The notes beneath the pieces are model-generated. The model made no database searches. It worked only from the letters and a program-made list of their open reading frames with translations, and was not told the DNA's origin. A stretch of DNA of 64,000 nt from Xanthobacteraceae bacterium (GTDB lineage Bacteria; Pseudomonadota; Alphaproteobacteria; Rhizobiales; Xanthobacteraceae). This document shows, piece after piece, positions 26,064 to 35,577 of this stretch (its first letter is position 1; each line of letters begins with the position of its first letter). Location of the stretch: the NCBI GenBank assembly GCA_019746135.1, contig JAIESI010000262.1, positions 1 through 64,000 of the forward strand, given 5' to 3'. A program made the translations under genes and the position numbers.

Positions 26064-26111
26064 CTTACGCGATAACACCGGCACGGACCAGACCGCCCGC
26101 GTTGTAAGGTA

Positions 26112-26798
26112 TCAGGCGACCTTTTCGCTGAGATGCCCGAACATCGCCTTCTTGGCGACGTCGTCCATCTCGGCCTTGAACTGGTGCCGGTCCTTCAGCG
26201 TCATGGCCTTCTGCGCCGCGGGCCGCGCGGTGACCTCATCGACCATGCGCTTGAGGTTCGGGAACTTGGCCCAGCCGCCGTCGCCCAGAATGTTCGGCAT
26301 CAGCCGCGCCCAGCCCCACACGTTCATATCGACGATGGTGTAGCTGTCGCCCAGCATGTACTTCTGCTTCGCCAGCCGCGCGTCGAGAATGCCGAAGTGG
26401 CGCTGCGCCTCGAAGGCATAACGGTTGATCGCGTAAGGGAGCTTCTCCGGCGCATAGACGCGGAAGTGCACCGACTGGCCGGAATAGGGGCCGACGCCGG
26501 ACGACACGAAGAACATCCAGGAAAGCAGCTCGCCACGCGCCTTGTCGGTCTTCGCCGGCAGGAATTTTCCGGTCTTCTCGGCGAGATAGATCAGGATGGC
26601 GCTGGAGTCGAACACGGTCACGTCGCCGTCGACGATCGCCGGCACCTTGGCGTTCGGATTGATGGCGAGGAATTCCGGCTTGTGCTGGTCACCCTTGCGG
26701 GTGTCGACCGGGATCGCCTCATACTGCATTCCGGCTTCTTCGAGAAACAGCGCGACCTTGGTCGGGTTCGGCGCGCCGCTGTAATAGAACTTCAACAT
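26112..26798 (-). CDS. Glutathione S-transferase family protein
   Basis: A 228-residue GST. The thioredoxin-fold N-terminal domain (residues 1-80) reads MLKFYYSGAPNPTKVALFLE, with NPNAKVPAIVDGDVTVFDSS forming the glutathione site. The all-helical C-terminal domain includes YTIVDMNVWGWARLM. It resembles the YfcG/Ure2p-like (Nu) group. The start at 26798 follows GGAGGACAG. It is downstream of fhs but separated by palindrome D2. Confidence 0.9.
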   Translation of the reverse strand: MLKFYYSGAPNPTKVALFLEEAGMQYEAIPVDTRKGDQHKPEFLAINPNAKVPAIVDGDVTVFDSSAILIYLAEKTGKFLPAKTDKARGELLSWMFFVSSGVGPYSGQSVHFRVYAPEKLPYAINRYAFEAQRHFGILDARLAKQKYMLGDSYTIVDMNVWGWARLMPNILGDGGWAKFPNLKRMVDEVTARPAAQKAMTLKDRHQFKAEMDDVAKKAMFGHLSEKVA

Positions 26799-26840
26799 CG
26801 TTGCTGTCCTCCTGGTTCGGGCTTCAGGCCGCAAAAAACA

Positions 26841-26901
26841 GAAGCCCCGCACATAGCCGTCCGAAGGACGGCGTCGCTTCGCTCGCCTATGGCGGGGCTT
26901 C
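26841..26901. repeat. Long palindromic repeat D2 (GAAGCCCCGC ends)
   Basis: Ends GAAGCCCCGC and GCGGGGCTTC pair and the same CATAG-CCGTCC-GAA-GGACGG core as D1 is present. Between the fhs stop (26926) and the GST start; the plus-strand side is followed by TTTA. It may act as a terminator or attenuator for fhs transcripts. Confidence 0.75.
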
Positions 26902-26925
26902 TTTAGGCCAAAACCGACCCGTGAG

Positions 26926-28623
26926 CTAGAACAGCCCGACGATCCTGCCTTGCTCGTTGACATTGATGCTGTCGGCCGACGGCACCTTGGGCAGGCCCGG
27001 CATGGTCATGATCTCACCGCAGATCGCGACGATGAACTCGGCACCGGCCGAGAGCCGCACCTCGCGCACCGGGATCGAGAAGCCCTTGGGCGCACCCTTG
27101 GCGTCCGGGTTGGTGGAGAACGAATACTGCGTCTTGGCGATGCAGACCGGCAGCTTGCCGAAGCCCATCTCCTCCCACTGCTTGAGCTGGTCCTTCACCG
27201 ACTTGTCGGCGGTCGCGTCGTCGGCGCGGTAGATTTCCTTGCAGATGGTGCGGATCTTGTCGAACAGCGGCATCTCGTCGGGGTAGAGATACTTCAGGTT
27301 CGCCTTGCCCTCGTCGCAGATCTTGACCACCGCCTTGGCGACGTCGGCCGCACCCTCGCCGCCCATCGCCCAGTGGTCGGCCATCAGCGCCTCGACGCCG
27401 AGCGCCTTGCACTTGTCCTTGACGAGCGCGATCTCGGCGTCGGTGTCGGCGGAGAAGCGGTTGATCGAAACCACCGCCGGCAGGCCGAACTTCTTGAGGT
27501 TCTCGACGTGCTGCGACAGGTTCGCCATACCGGTCGCAAGCGCCGCCAGGTCCTCCTTCTTCAGGTCGTCCTTCTTGACGCCGCCATGCATCTTCAGCGC
27601 ACGGATGGTCGCGACGATGACGACGCAGTCGGGCTTGAGCCCCGCCTTGCGGCACTTGATGTCGAGGAATTTCTCGGCACCGAGATCGGCCCCGAAGCCC
27701 GCCTCCGTCACCACGTAGTCGGCAAGCTTCAGCGCGGCGGTGGTCGCCGACACCGAGTTGCAACCGTGGGCGATGTTGGCGAACGGGCCGCCGTGGATGA
27801 AGGCCGGCGTGCCCTCCAGCGTCTGCACCAGGTTGGGCGCGATCGCGTCCTTGAGCAGCGCGGTCATCGCGCCGTTGGCGTTGAGCTCGCGCGCGCGCAC
27901 CGGCTTACGGTCGCGGGTGTAGCCGACGATGATGTCGCCGAGCCGGCGCTTGAGATCTTCCAGGTCGGTGGCGAGGCAGAAGATCGCCATGACCTCGGAC
28001 GCCACGGTGATGTCGAAGCCCGCCTCGCGCGGATAGCCGTTGGCGACGCCGCCAAGCGAGCAGACGATCTCGCGCAGCGCGCGGTCGTTCATGTCCATGA
28101 CGCGACGCCAGGCGACGCGGCGCGAATCGATGCCGAGCGCATTGCCCCAGTAGATGTGGTTGTCGATCAGCGCCGAAAGCAGGTTGTGCGCCGAGGTGAT
28201 GGCGTGGAAGTCGCCGGTGAAGTGGAGGTTGATGTCCTCCATCGGGATCACCTGGGCGTAGCCGCCGCCGGCGGCACCGCCCTTCACGCCGAAGCACGGG
28301 CCGAGCGACGGCTCGCGCAGTGCGCACATCGCCTTCTTGCCGATGTGGTTGAGCGCATCGGTGAGGCCGACCGTGGTGGTGGTCTTGCCCTCGCCCGCCG
28401 GCGTCGGGTTGATCGCGGTGACGAGGATCAGCTTGCCGTTCTTCTTGTCCTTGAGCGACTTGATGTAGTCCATCGACACCTTGGCCTTGTAGTGGCCATA
28501 CGGCTCGATGTTCTCCGGCGCGATGCCGAGCTTTTCCTTGGCGACGTCGAGGATGCGCCGGGGCTTGGCGGCCTGGGCGATTTCAATGTCGGACTTGGGA
28601 GACTGATGCTGCGAGGCGGGCAT
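26926..28623 (-). CDS. fhs: Formate--tetrahydrofolate ligase
   Basis: A 565-residue enzyme that makes 10-formyl-THF from formate, THF and ATP in the cytoplasm. The P-loop [16 protein letters not shown] is at about residue 65; family segments [41 protein letters not shown] and [13 protein letters not shown] follow. The length is normal. It stands at the end of the oxalate/formyl-CoA gene row (GntR-oxc-frc-hydrolase-fhs), placing formate from oxalate into the C1 pool. Confidence 0.97.
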   Translation of the reverse strand: MPASQHQSPKSDIEIAQAAKPRRILDVAKEKLGIAPENIEPYGHYKAKVSMDYIKSLKDKKNGKLILVTAINPTPAGEGKTTTTVGLTDALNHIGKKAMCALREPSLGPCFGVKGGAAGGGYAQVIPMEDINLHFTGDFHAITSAHNLLSALIDNHIYWGNALGIDSRRVAWRRVMDMNDRALREIVCSLGGVANGYPREAGFDITVASEVMAIFCLATDLEDLKRRLGDIIVGYTRDRKPVRARELNANGAMTALLKDAIAPNLVQTLEGTPAFIHGGPFANIAHGCNSVSATTAALKLADYVVTEAGFGADLGAEKFLDIKCRKAGLKPDCVVIVATIRALKMHGGVKKDDLKKEDLAALATGMANLSQHVENLKKFGLPAVVSINRFSADTDAEIALVKDKCKALGVEALMADHWAMGGEGAADVAKAVVKICDEGKANLKYLYPDEMPLFDKIRTICKEIYRADDATADKSVKDQLKQWEEMGFGKLPVCIAKTQYSFSTNPDAKGAPKGFSIPVREVRLSAGAEFIVAICGEIMTMPGLPKVPSADSINVNEQGRIVGLF

Positions 28624-28710
28624 GGGTGCGATCCATCAAATGAAAACGGGAAATCGGGAAGGCGGGATTGCGTCACAGCCGGCCCGGTAGCCGGCCACGA
28701 CGACGGAGGT

Positions 28711-29640
28711 TCATGAGAAGCGTGCTTTGACCGCGAGGTTGGCGGACTTCGCCCACTCGCCGGCTTCGATCTTCTTACCGTCGGCGGGTTGCACGCGCGT
28801 GACCTTGAAGCGCCCGTCGGCGCAGACCACGGTGAAGCCGTCGGCATCGACTGCGACGATCTCGCCGATCTTGCCGGCGATGCCTTTGGGGTCCTTCGCC
28901 GGCAACGGCTTGGCGTCGAACACCTTGAGCTGCTTGCCGTCGAGCGTGGTCCACGCGCCCGGCGCGGGATTGCAGCCGCGGATCAGCCGGTCGATCTGCT
29001 CCCAGGGCTTGCCCCAGTCGATCCTGGCGTTGTCGGGACCGCAGCGGCCTTCGTAGGTGGCCCTGCTCTCGTCCTGCTTGATGCGCGGAGCCTTGCCGGC
29101 CTTCACCAGATCGACGGACTCCAGCATCGCCTCGACGCCCATCGGGAACAGGCGGTCGAAGTAGACGGTGCCGAGCGTGTCGGTGCCGGAGATCGGCGTC
29201 GTCTTCTGGATCAGCACGTCGCCGGTGTCGAGGCCGTTGTCCGGCCAGAAGATCGACAGCCCGGTTTCCTTCTCGCCCTTGATGATCGGCCAGTTGATCG
29301 CGCTTGCGCCGCGATAGGCGGGCAGCAGCGACGGGTGATACTGGATCGAGCCGTGGGTCGGGATGTTGAGGAAGTCTTCCGGCACGAACAGCGTGACGAA
29401 CGCCATCACCTGCAGGTCGGGCTTCAGCGACTTGAACTGCTCCCACACCTTCGGATCCTTGTAGGACTCGGGCTGGAACACCGGCAGGTTGGCGGCGAGC
29501 GCCGCCTCCTTCAGCGGATCGGCCTTGGCGCCGGGCTTCTCCGGCGCGACATAGACGCCGACGATGTTCTCACCGCGCTTGAGCAGCGCTTCCAGCACGG
29601 CCTTGCCGAACGCCTGCTGGCCGTGAACGACGATACGCAT
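28711..29640 (-). CDS. Stand-alone 10-formyl-THF hydrolase/formyltransferase (ALDH1L N-domain-like)
   Basis: A 309-residue member of the methionyl-tRNA formyltransferase superfamily. The formyltransferase fold holds the catalytic His in YHPSLLPAYRGASAINWP (about residue 101) and the Asp in NGLDTGDVL. The context around both is that of the N-terminal hydrolase domain of eukaryotic 10-formyl-THF dehydrogenase (ALDH1L: YHPSLLPxxRGASAINW, GLDTGD, APRI-Q, ATYEG), not of a housekeeping Fmt. A C-terminal OB-like domain follows (about 205-300). It lies between frc and fhs. Likely role: hydrolysis of 10-formyl-THF to formate and THF, or formyl transfer to a small acceptor. No ALDH domain is attached. 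Confidence 0.8.
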   Translation of the reverse strand: MRIVVHGQQAFGKAVLEALLKRGENIVGVYVAPEKPGAKADPLKEAALAANLPVFQPESYKDPKVWEQFKSLKPDLQVMAFVTLFVPEDFLNIPTHGSIQYHPSLLPAYRGASAINWPIIKGEKETGLSIFWPDNGLDTGDVLIQKTTPISGTDTLGTVYFDRLFPMGVEAMLESVDLVKAGKAPRIKQDESRATYEGRCGPDNARIDWGKPWEQIDRLIRGCNPAPGAWTTLDGKQLKVFDAKPLPAKDPKGIAGKIGEIVAVDADGFTVVCADGRFKVTRVQPADGKKIEAGEWAKSANLAVKARFS

Positions 29641-29664
29641 TGGATTATCCCCTCGCTCTATTCT

Positions 29665-29777
29665 CGTGTCCCGGGCGCAGCGCAGCGCGAAGCGGTGCGC
29701 TGCAGAACCGGGACCCAGTTTTTCTTTTTGGCAAACCGGGGTCCCGGATCAGCGGTGCAGCACCGCGTCCGGGACAG
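29665..29777. repeat. Dispersed palindromic element, copy 3 (CGTGTCCCGG ends)
   Basis: CGTGTCCCGG to CCGGGACAG, with GAACCGGGACCC and GGGGTCCCGG inside. It lies between frc and the hydrolase gene, inside what otherwise looks like one operon. It is shorter in its middle than the other copies. Confidence 0.7.
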
Positions 29778-29786
29778 GAGCCCGGT

Positions 29787-31244
29787 TTATGCCGCTTCAG
29801 CCTTCGCCGGCTTCTCCGGCGGCGTGATCGCGCCCGAGGTCTTGATCTCCGCCAATTCCTTGGCCGAGTAGCCGAGCACCTTGGTCAGGATCTCCTCGGT
29901 GTGCTCGCCGAGCAGCGGCGAACGCTTCACCTCGGTGATCGAGTCGGAGAACTTCACCGGACAGCCGACGGTCAGATACTTGCCGCGCACCGGGTGATCG
30001 ACCTCGGCCACGGTGCCGGTGTCGCGCAGCGACTGCTCCTCGGCGATCTCCTTCATCGACAGGATCGGACCGACCGGGATGTCCACGGCGTTGCACTTCT
30101 CCATGACCTCGAACTTGGTCATGGTCATGGTCCACTCTTCGATGGTGGCGAAGATATGCTTGAGCCGCGGCAGCCGCGCCGGCGGCGTGGCGTAGTCCGG
30201 ATCGGTCTTCCACTCCGGCTTGCCGATCAGGTCACAGATCGCGCCCCACACCGGGGCCTGGGTGATGAAGTAGATGTAGGCGTCGGGATCGTTCTCCCAG
30301 CCCTTGCACTTCAGGATCCAGCCGGGTTGCCCGCCGCCGGAGTCGTTGCCGGCGCGCGGCGTCGCCTTGCCGAACGGGACGCCCTCGCCATACTGGCTGT
30401 ATTCGGTGAGCGGACCGTGCGCGAGGCGCTGCTGGTCGCGCAGCTTGACGCGCGCGAGGTTGAGCACGCCGTCCTGCATCGAGGCGAACACCTTCTGGCC
30501 GCGGCCGGTGCGGTTGCGCTGATAGAGCGCCGCGCAGATGCCGAAGGCGAGATGGAGACCCGTGCCCGAGTCGCCGATCTGCGCGCCGGTGACGAGCGGC
30601 GGGCCCTCGCGGAAGCCGGTGGTGGACGCGGCACCACCGGTGCACTGCGCCACGTTCTCATAGACCTTGCAGTCCTCGTAGGGGCCAGGGCCGAAGCCCT
30701 TCACCGACGCCACGATCATGCGCGGGTTGGTCTTGTGGATGTAGTCCCAGGTGAGCCCCATACGGTCGAGCGCGCCGGGCGCGAAGTTCTCGACCAGCAC
30801 GTCGCAGTGCTTGATCAGCCGCTCGAGGATTTCCTTGCCTTTGGGGTTCTTGGAGTCGATCGTGATCGAGCGCTTGTTGCCGTTGAGCATGGTGAAGTAG
30901 AGCGAGTCCGCGCCCTTCACGTCGCGCAACTGGCCGCGCGTGATGTCGCCGACGCCCGGACGCTCGACCTTGATGCAGTCCGCGCCCAGGTAAGCGAGCA
31001 GCTGGGTACAGGTCGGGCCCGACTGGACGTGGGTGAAGTCGAGGATCTTGACGCCGTCGAGCGCCTTGCCGGCCTGGCCGTAGGGCTTGTTCGAAGGCTT
31101 CGGCAGCCCGTTGGCGGCGGCCTTTGCGCTCGAGGCCTTGGCGGCCGGCCTCTTCGACTTCAGCTTCACGACCTTCTTCGTGGCCGCCTTGGCCTTGGCT
31201 TTGGCTTTGGCCTTTGCCTTCGAGGCCTTCTTCCGAACTGCCAT
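29787..31244 (-). CDS. frc: Formyl-CoA:oxalate CoA-transferase with Lys/Ala-rich N-terminal tail
   Basis: A 485-residue class III CoA-transferase that moves CoA from formyl-CoA to oxalate. From about residue 60 it follows the family: [34 protein letters not shown], the catalytic Asp in [15 protein letters not shown], and the active-site glycine loop region ([11 protein letters not shown]). Typical Frc proteins have about 425-430 residues; the excess is an N-terminal tail of about 55 residues dominated by Lys and Ala ([20 protein letters not shown]), like a histone H1 tail. It lies downstream of oxc, with hairpin repeats between them. Confidence 0.93.
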   Translation of the reverse strand: MAVRKKASKAKAKAKAKAKAATKKVVKLKSKRPAAKASSAKAAANGLPKPSNKPYGQAGKALDGVKILDFTHVQSGPTCTQLLAYLGADCIKVERPGVGDITRGQLRDVKGADSLYFTMLNGNKRSITIDSKNPKGKEILERLIKHCDVLVENFAPGALDRMGLTWDYIHKTNPRMIVASVKGFGPGPYEDCKVYENVAQCTGGAASTTGFREGPPLVTGAQIGDSGTGLHLAFGICAALYQRNRTGRGQKVFASMQDGVLNLARVKLRDQQRLAHGPLTEYSQYGEGVPFGKATPRAGNDSGGGQPGWILKCKGWENDPDAYIYFITQAPVWGAICDLIGKPEWKTDPDYATPPARLPRLKHIFATIEEWTMTMTKFEVMEKCNAVDIPVGPILSMKEIAEEQSLRDTGTVAEVDHPVRGKYLTVGCPVKFSDSITEVKRSPLLGEHTEEILTKVLGYSAKELAEIKTSGAITPPEKPAKAEAA

Positions 31245-31271
31245 TGTCGTTCCCCTGTTTCAGGTATCGCA

Positions 31272-31385
31272 GGGTGGGCAAAGCCGCGAAGCGGCGTGCC
31301 CACCCATTTGACGTCCTATCTCTCGAAACGTTCGATCATGATCTGCAGCCTCTGGTGGGCACGGCGCTTCGCGCCTTTGCCCACC
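31272..31385. repeat. Pair of GGTGGGCA hairpins between oxc and frc
   Basis: Hairpin 1 (31272-31305): GGGTGGGCA/TGCCCACCC with inner stem GCCGC-GAA-GCGGC. Hairpin 2 (31354-31385): GGTGGGCA/TGCCCACC with inner stem GGCGC-TTC-GCGCC. Outer arms are shared, inner stems differ but pair. Confidence 0.7.
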
Positions 31386-31397
31386 CTACGGTCTCCG

Positions 31398-33131
31398 TCA
31401 CTTCTTCTTCAGCGCGCTTTGCGGATTGAGATTGCCGATGCGGCCGCTCTCGCTGCCGGCCTTCGGATCGATCACGGCGTTGATCAGCGTCGGCTTGCCT
31501 GAGTCCATCGCCTCGTTGACGGCGCGCCGGAGCTCATCCGGCGAGGTCGCGTTGACACCAACGCCGCCGAACGCCTCCATCATCTTGTCGTAGCGCGAGC
31601 CCTTGACGAACACGGTGGGTGCCGGGTCCGAGCTCACATTGTTGACGTCGGTGCCGCGGTAGATGCCGTCATTGTTGAAGATGACGATGCAGACCGGCAG
31701 CTGGTAGCGGCAGATCGTCTCCACCTCCATGCCGGAGAAGCCGAAGGCCGAGTCGCCTTCGATCGCCAGCACCCGCTTGCCGGTCTCGACCGCAGCGCCG
31801 ACGGCATAGCCCATGCCGATGCCCATGACGCCCCAGGTGCCGACGTCGATGCGCTTGCGCGGCTGATAGACGTCGATGATGCCGCGCGCCAGATCGAGCG
31901 TGTTGGCACCCTCGTTGACCAGGATCGCGTCCGGCCGCTCCTTGACGATGGTGCGCAGCACGCCGAGCGCGCCGTGGTAGTCCATCGGCACGTTGTTGTT
32001 CATCAGCCGCGGCGCCATCTTGGCGACGTTCTCGTCACGCTTCGAGGTGACGGTCTTGACCCAGTCCGCCGGCGGCGCGGGCCAGCCGCCCATGGCGCTG
32101 AGCATCGCCGTGACGCAGGAGCCGATGTCGCCGACGACGGGCGCTGCGATCTCGACGTTGGAGTCCATTTCCCTGGGCTCGATATCGATCTGGATGAACT
32201 TCTTTGGCGCGTCGCCCCAGGTTTTGCCTTTGCCGTGCGAGAGCAGCCAGTTGAGCCGCGCGCCGATCAGCATCACGACGTCGGAGTCCTTCAGCACGGT
32301 CGAGCGCGCCGCGCCGGCGCACTGCGGATGGGTGTCGGGCAGAAGGCCCTTGCCCATGCTCATCGGCAGGAACGGCACGCCGCTCTTCTCGACGAACGAG
32401 CGGACCGCGTCGTCGGCCTGCGCGTAGGCTGCGCCCTTGCCGAGGATGATCAGCGGGCGCTTGGCGCTCTTGAGCACGTCGAGCGCGCGCTTGACCGAAT
32501 CCGCCGACGGGATCTGCGCCGGGGCCGGATCGATGACCTTCACCAGCGACTTCTTGCCTTTCTCGGCGTCGATCACCTGGCCGAACAGCTTGGCCGGCAG
32601 GTCGAGGTAGACGCCGCCCGGACGACCGGACACCGCGGCACGGATCGCGCGGGCAAGCCCGATGCCGATGTCTTCGGCGTGCAGGATGCGGTACGCGGCC
32701 TTGCACAGGGGCTTGGCGATCGCCAGCTGGTCCATCTCCTCGTAGTCGCCCTGCTGCAGGTCGACGATCTCGCGCTCGGAGGAGCCCGACATCAGGATCA
32801 TCGGGAAGCAGTTGGTGGTGGCATGCGCCAGCGCGGTCAGGCCGTTGAGGAAGCCCGGGGCCGACACGGTGAGGCAGACGCCGGGCTTCTTGGTGAGGAA
32901 GCCCGCGATCGACGCAGCATAGCCGGCGTTCTGCTCGTGGCGGAACGACAGCACGCGGATGCCCGCAGCCTGCGCCATGCGGCCGAAATCGGTGATCGGG
33001 ATGCCCGGCACGCCGTAGATGGTGCTGAGGCCGTTGAGCTTCAGCGCGTCGATCAGCAGGTTGAAGCCGTCGGTCAGCTCGCGCTCTGTCTCCGCCGCTG
33101 CGGGCTTTTCTTTCACTGCTGCATCAGTCAT
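31398..33131 (-). CDS. oxc: Oxalyl-CoA decarboxylase
   Basis: A 577-residue thiamine-diphosphate enzyme that converts oxalyl-CoA to formyl-CoA and CO2. The N-terminal TPP half includes the catalytic Glu in [13 protein letters not shown]; the central domain holds the ADP/NAD-like fold; the C-terminal half has the TPP/Mg motif [20 protein letters not shown]...NNDGIY. The length equals known Oxc enzymes. It follows the GntR gene by 26 bases and precedes frc, forming the core of oxalate breakdown. Confidence 0.96.
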   Translation of the reverse strand: MTDAAVKEKPAAAETERELTDGFNLLIDALKLNGLSTIYGVPGIPITDFGRMAQAAGIRVLSFRHEQNAGYAASIAGFLTKKPGVCLTVSAPGFLNGLTALAHATTNCFPMILMSGSSEREIVDLQQGDYEEMDQLAIAKPLCKAAYRILHAEDIGIGLARAIRAAVSGRPGGVYLDLPAKLFGQVIDAEKGKKSLVKVIDPAPAQIPSADSVKRALDVLKSAKRPLIILGKGAAYAQADDAVRSFVEKSGVPFLPMSMGKGLLPDTHPQCAGAARSTVLKDSDVVMLIGARLNWLLSHGKGKTWGDAPKKFIQIDIEPREMDSNVEIAAPVVGDIGSCVTAMLSAMGGWPAPPADWVKTVTSKRDENVAKMAPRLMNNNVPMDYHGALGVLRTIVKERPDAILVNEGANTLDLARGIIDVYQPRKRIDVGTWGVMGIGMGYAVGAAVETGKRVLAIEGDSAFGFSGMEVETICRYQLPVCIVIFNNDGIYRGTDVNNVSSDPAPTVFVKGSRYDKMMEAFGGVGVNATSPDELRRAVNEAMDSGKPTLINAVIDPKAGSESGRIGNLNPQSALKKK

Positions 33132-33157
33132 GGGGATCCTCCCTCAATTTTTTTCAA

Positions 33158-33916
33158 TCAATCCAGGTAGTCGGCGTATTTCTCGACGTGCTCGGCAAGG
33201 CCGAGCGCGTGATTGCGAACCAGGTCCTCGGCGCGCGCGGTGTCGCGCGCTTCGAGCGCCTGGATGATGTTCATGTGGTCGCGGATCGATTTCTCGACGC
33301 GGTCCTTCTCGGTGATGGTCTTCCGGCGGATCATCCGCATGTGCGTGAACAGGTTCTCGGCGAGCGAGATCAGCACCTTGTTGCCGCTCATGCCGATGAT
33401 GGCCTGATGGAATTCGATGTTGGCCTCGGAGTATTCGTCGAGATGCGCGCGCAGCTCGCCGTCCTCGAAGGTCGCAAACATCCTGCGCAGCGAAGCGATG
33501 TCCTCGTCGCCGGCGCGTTGCGTGATCAGGCGCGCCGCCATGCCCTCGAGCGCGGCCCAGGCGGTGATCATCTCGATCACCTCGGCCTTGGTCTTGCGCA
33601 CCACATAGACGCCGCGGCGCGGCACCGAGCGCACGAAGCCCTCGCGCTCGAGCTGCGCCATCGCCTCGCGCACCGGCGTGCGGCTGATGCCGAAGTCCTG
33701 CGCGAGCTGGCGCTCGTCGAGCCGGATGTCGGCGCGGCTGCGGTAGACGTCCATCGACACGATCACGTTCTTCAGCGCGGCATAGGCCTTGTTCTTGAAG
33801 CTGAACGAGGTGTCGATCGGCTCGAGCGCGATGCGGGTCGCAGTTTCGCCACCGCGCGGTCCGCTTTCGGACGCACGGGCTGCCGCACCCGGACGCAATG
33901 GATGATCGTCAGTCAT
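33158..33916 (-). CDS. GntR-family (FadR/FCD subfamily) regulator of the oxalate genes
   Basis: A 252-residue regulator. The winged helix (ALKNVIVSMDVYRS...DFGISRTPVREAMAQLEREGFV) spans residues about 40-105; the FCD effector domain follows, with metal-binding Asp/His positions in HLDEYSEANIEFHQAIIGMSG and THMRMIRRKT. The start at 33916 is preferred as the beginning of a natural N-terminus; 33928 is the alternative, and neither has a clear ribosome site. It is the first gene of the oxc-frc row and has a 17-bp inverted repeat just upstream, so it is probably autoregulated. Oxalate or an oxalate-derived acid is the likely ligand (inference). Confidence 0.9.
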   Translation of the reverse strand: MTDDHPLRPGAAARASESGPRGGETATRIALEPIDTSFSFKNKAYAALKNVIVSMDVYRSRADIRLDERQLAQDFGISRTPVREAMAQLEREGFVRSVPRRGVYVVRKTKAEVIEMITAWAALEGMAARLITQRAGDEDIASLRRMFATFEDGELRAHLDEYSEANIEFHQAIIGMSGNKVLISLAENLFTHMRMIRRKTITEKDRVEKSIRDHMNIIQALEARDTARAEDLVRNHALGLAEHVEKYADYLD

Positions 33917-33935
33917 TGTCGCTATCATTCACTAC

Positions 33936-33952
33936 TGGAATACAATATTCCA
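33936..33952. promoter_or_regulatory. Putative GntR operator, site 1
   Basis: TGGAATACAATATTCCA: a perfect inverted repeat with 7-bp arms and spacer CAA, immediately upstream of the GntR gene. A similar sequence (14 of 17 bases) lies upstream of tctC. Confidence 0.7.
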
Positions 33953-34011
33953 CGCCAAAGACGTGTTCAACTTCTCTTCTTTCATATGCATGGCAGCCCG
34001 GCCGTCCCCTC

Positions 34012-35526
34012 CTAGGTCGCGGCCTTGGTGGGCGGGGCGCGGAACCTGGCCAGCGTGCTCTGGATGATCGGCCAGAACAGCGCGATCAGACCGAGCGCCA
34101 TGATGCTCGACACCAGCGGGTTCGACACGAACACGCCGAGGCTGCCGCCGGAACCGAGCAAGGACTGGCGGAACGCCTCCTCCGCCTTGTCGCCCAGAAC
34201 GATCGCCAGAACCATCGGCGCGAGCGGATAGTCGGTCTTCTTCAGGAGATAACCGATGATGCCGAACACAAACATCAGCACCACATCGAATGTCGAGTTG
34301 TGCACGGTGTAGGCCCCGATCGCGCAGATCACCAGGATCACCGGCGCGATGATGCTGAACGGAATGCGCAGGATCGCGGCGAACACCGGCACCATCGTCA
34401 GCACGATGATCAGGCCCACGATATTGCCGAGATACATCGAGGCGATCAGGCCCCAGACGAAATCGCGCTGCTCGACGAACAGCAGCGGGCCGGGTTGCAG
34501 GCCCCAGATCAGCAGGCCGCCGAGCAGCACGGCTGCGGTCGGCGAGCCGGGCACGCCGAGCGAGAGCATCGGCAGCAGCGCCGAGGTGCCGGCGGCATGC
34601 GCCGCGGTCTCGGGGGCCACCACGCCTTCGATCTCGCCTTTGCCGAAGTTGTGCCCCCTGGGCGAGATGCGCTTGGCGATGCCGTAGCTCATGAACGAGG
34701 CAGGCGTCGCGCCGGCCGGCGAAATGCCCATCCAGCAGCCGATCAGGCAGGAGCGCAGCGAGGTCATCCAGTAGCGCGGCATCTCCTTCCAGGTCTGCCA
34801 CACCACCTTGGGATTGATGCCCGCGGCCTTGCCCTTGAAGGCGAGCCCCTCCTCCATGGTCAGCAGGATCTCGCCGATGCCGAACAGGCCGATGACGGCG
34901 ATCAGGAAGTCGAAGCCGTTGAGAATCTCCGTGAAGCCAAAGGTCAGGCGAAGCTGGCCGGTGACGCTGTCGAGACCGACGGCGGCGAGCGCAAAGCCGA
35001 TCATCATCGAGACGAGGGTCTTGAACGGCGGCTCCTTGCCCATACCGATGAACGAGCAGAAGGCGAGGAAAAACACCGAGAATTTTTCCGCGGGCCCGAA
35101 CTGCAGGGCGAACTGGGCGACCAGCGGCGCAACCAGCGTGATGACGATGACGGCGAACAGCGCGCCGACAAACGACGAGGTGAAGGCCGCGGTCAGCGCC
35201 TCGCCGGCCCGGCCCTGCTGCGCCATCGGGTGGCCGTCGAACGTGGTCGCCACCGACCATGGTTCGCCGGGTATGTTGAACAGCACCGAGGTGATCGCGC
35301 CGCCGAACAGCGCGCCCCAGTAGATGCAGGAGAGCATGATGATCGCCGAGGTCGGCGACATGTTGAAGGTGAGCGGCAAAAGGATGGCGATGCCGTTGGC
35401 ACCGCCGAGACCGGGCAGCACGCCGATGATAACGCCGAGCACGATGCCCAGGCACATCAGCGCGATGTTGTACGGCTGGCTCGCCACCGCGAAGCCGTGA
35501 AACAGACTTGTGAGATCCTCAAGCAT
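34012..35526 (-). CDS. tctA: Tripartite tricarboxylate transporter, large membrane subunit TctA
   Basis: A 504-residue integral membrane protein with about 12 helices. The family signature GVLPGLGGANGIAILLPLTF is at about residue 37, and the repeat-related ISPAGATPASFMSYGIAKR lies in the second half, with PxGxPG-type motifs (LSLGVPGSPTAAVLLGG). It is the solute channel of a secondary, cation-driven importer. Order tctC-tctB-tctA on one strand, followed by the GntR/oxalate operon. Confidence 0.95.
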   Translation of the reverse strand: MLEDLTSLFHGFAVASQPYNIALMCLGIVLGVIIGVLPGLGGANGIAILLPLTFNMSPTSAIIMLSCIYWGALFGGAITSVLFNIPGEPWSVATTFDGHPMAQQGRAGEALTAAFTSSFVGALFAVIVITLVAPLVAQFALQFGPAEKFSVFFLAFCSFIGMGKEPPFKTLVSMMIGFALAAVGLDSVTGQLRLTFGFTEILNGFDFLIAVIGLFGIGEILLTMEEGLAFKGKAAGINPKVVWQTWKEMPRYWMTSLRSCLIGCWMGISPAGATPASFMSYGIAKRISPRGHNFGKGEIEGVVAPETAAHAAGTSALLPMLSLGVPGSPTAAVLLGGLLIWGLQPGPLLFVEQRDFVWGLIASMYLGNIVGLIIVLTMVPVFAAILRIPFSIIAPVILVICAIGAYTVHNSTFDVVLMFVFGIIGYLLKKTDYPLAPMVLAIVLGDKAEEAFRQSLLGSGGSLGVFVSNPLVSSIMALGLIALFWPIIQSTLARFRAPPTKAAT

Positions 35527-35577
35527 CCAACGCGTCCCTAACCCTGCTCCGCCCGTCGACCAGGCGTTGTTTTTGCG

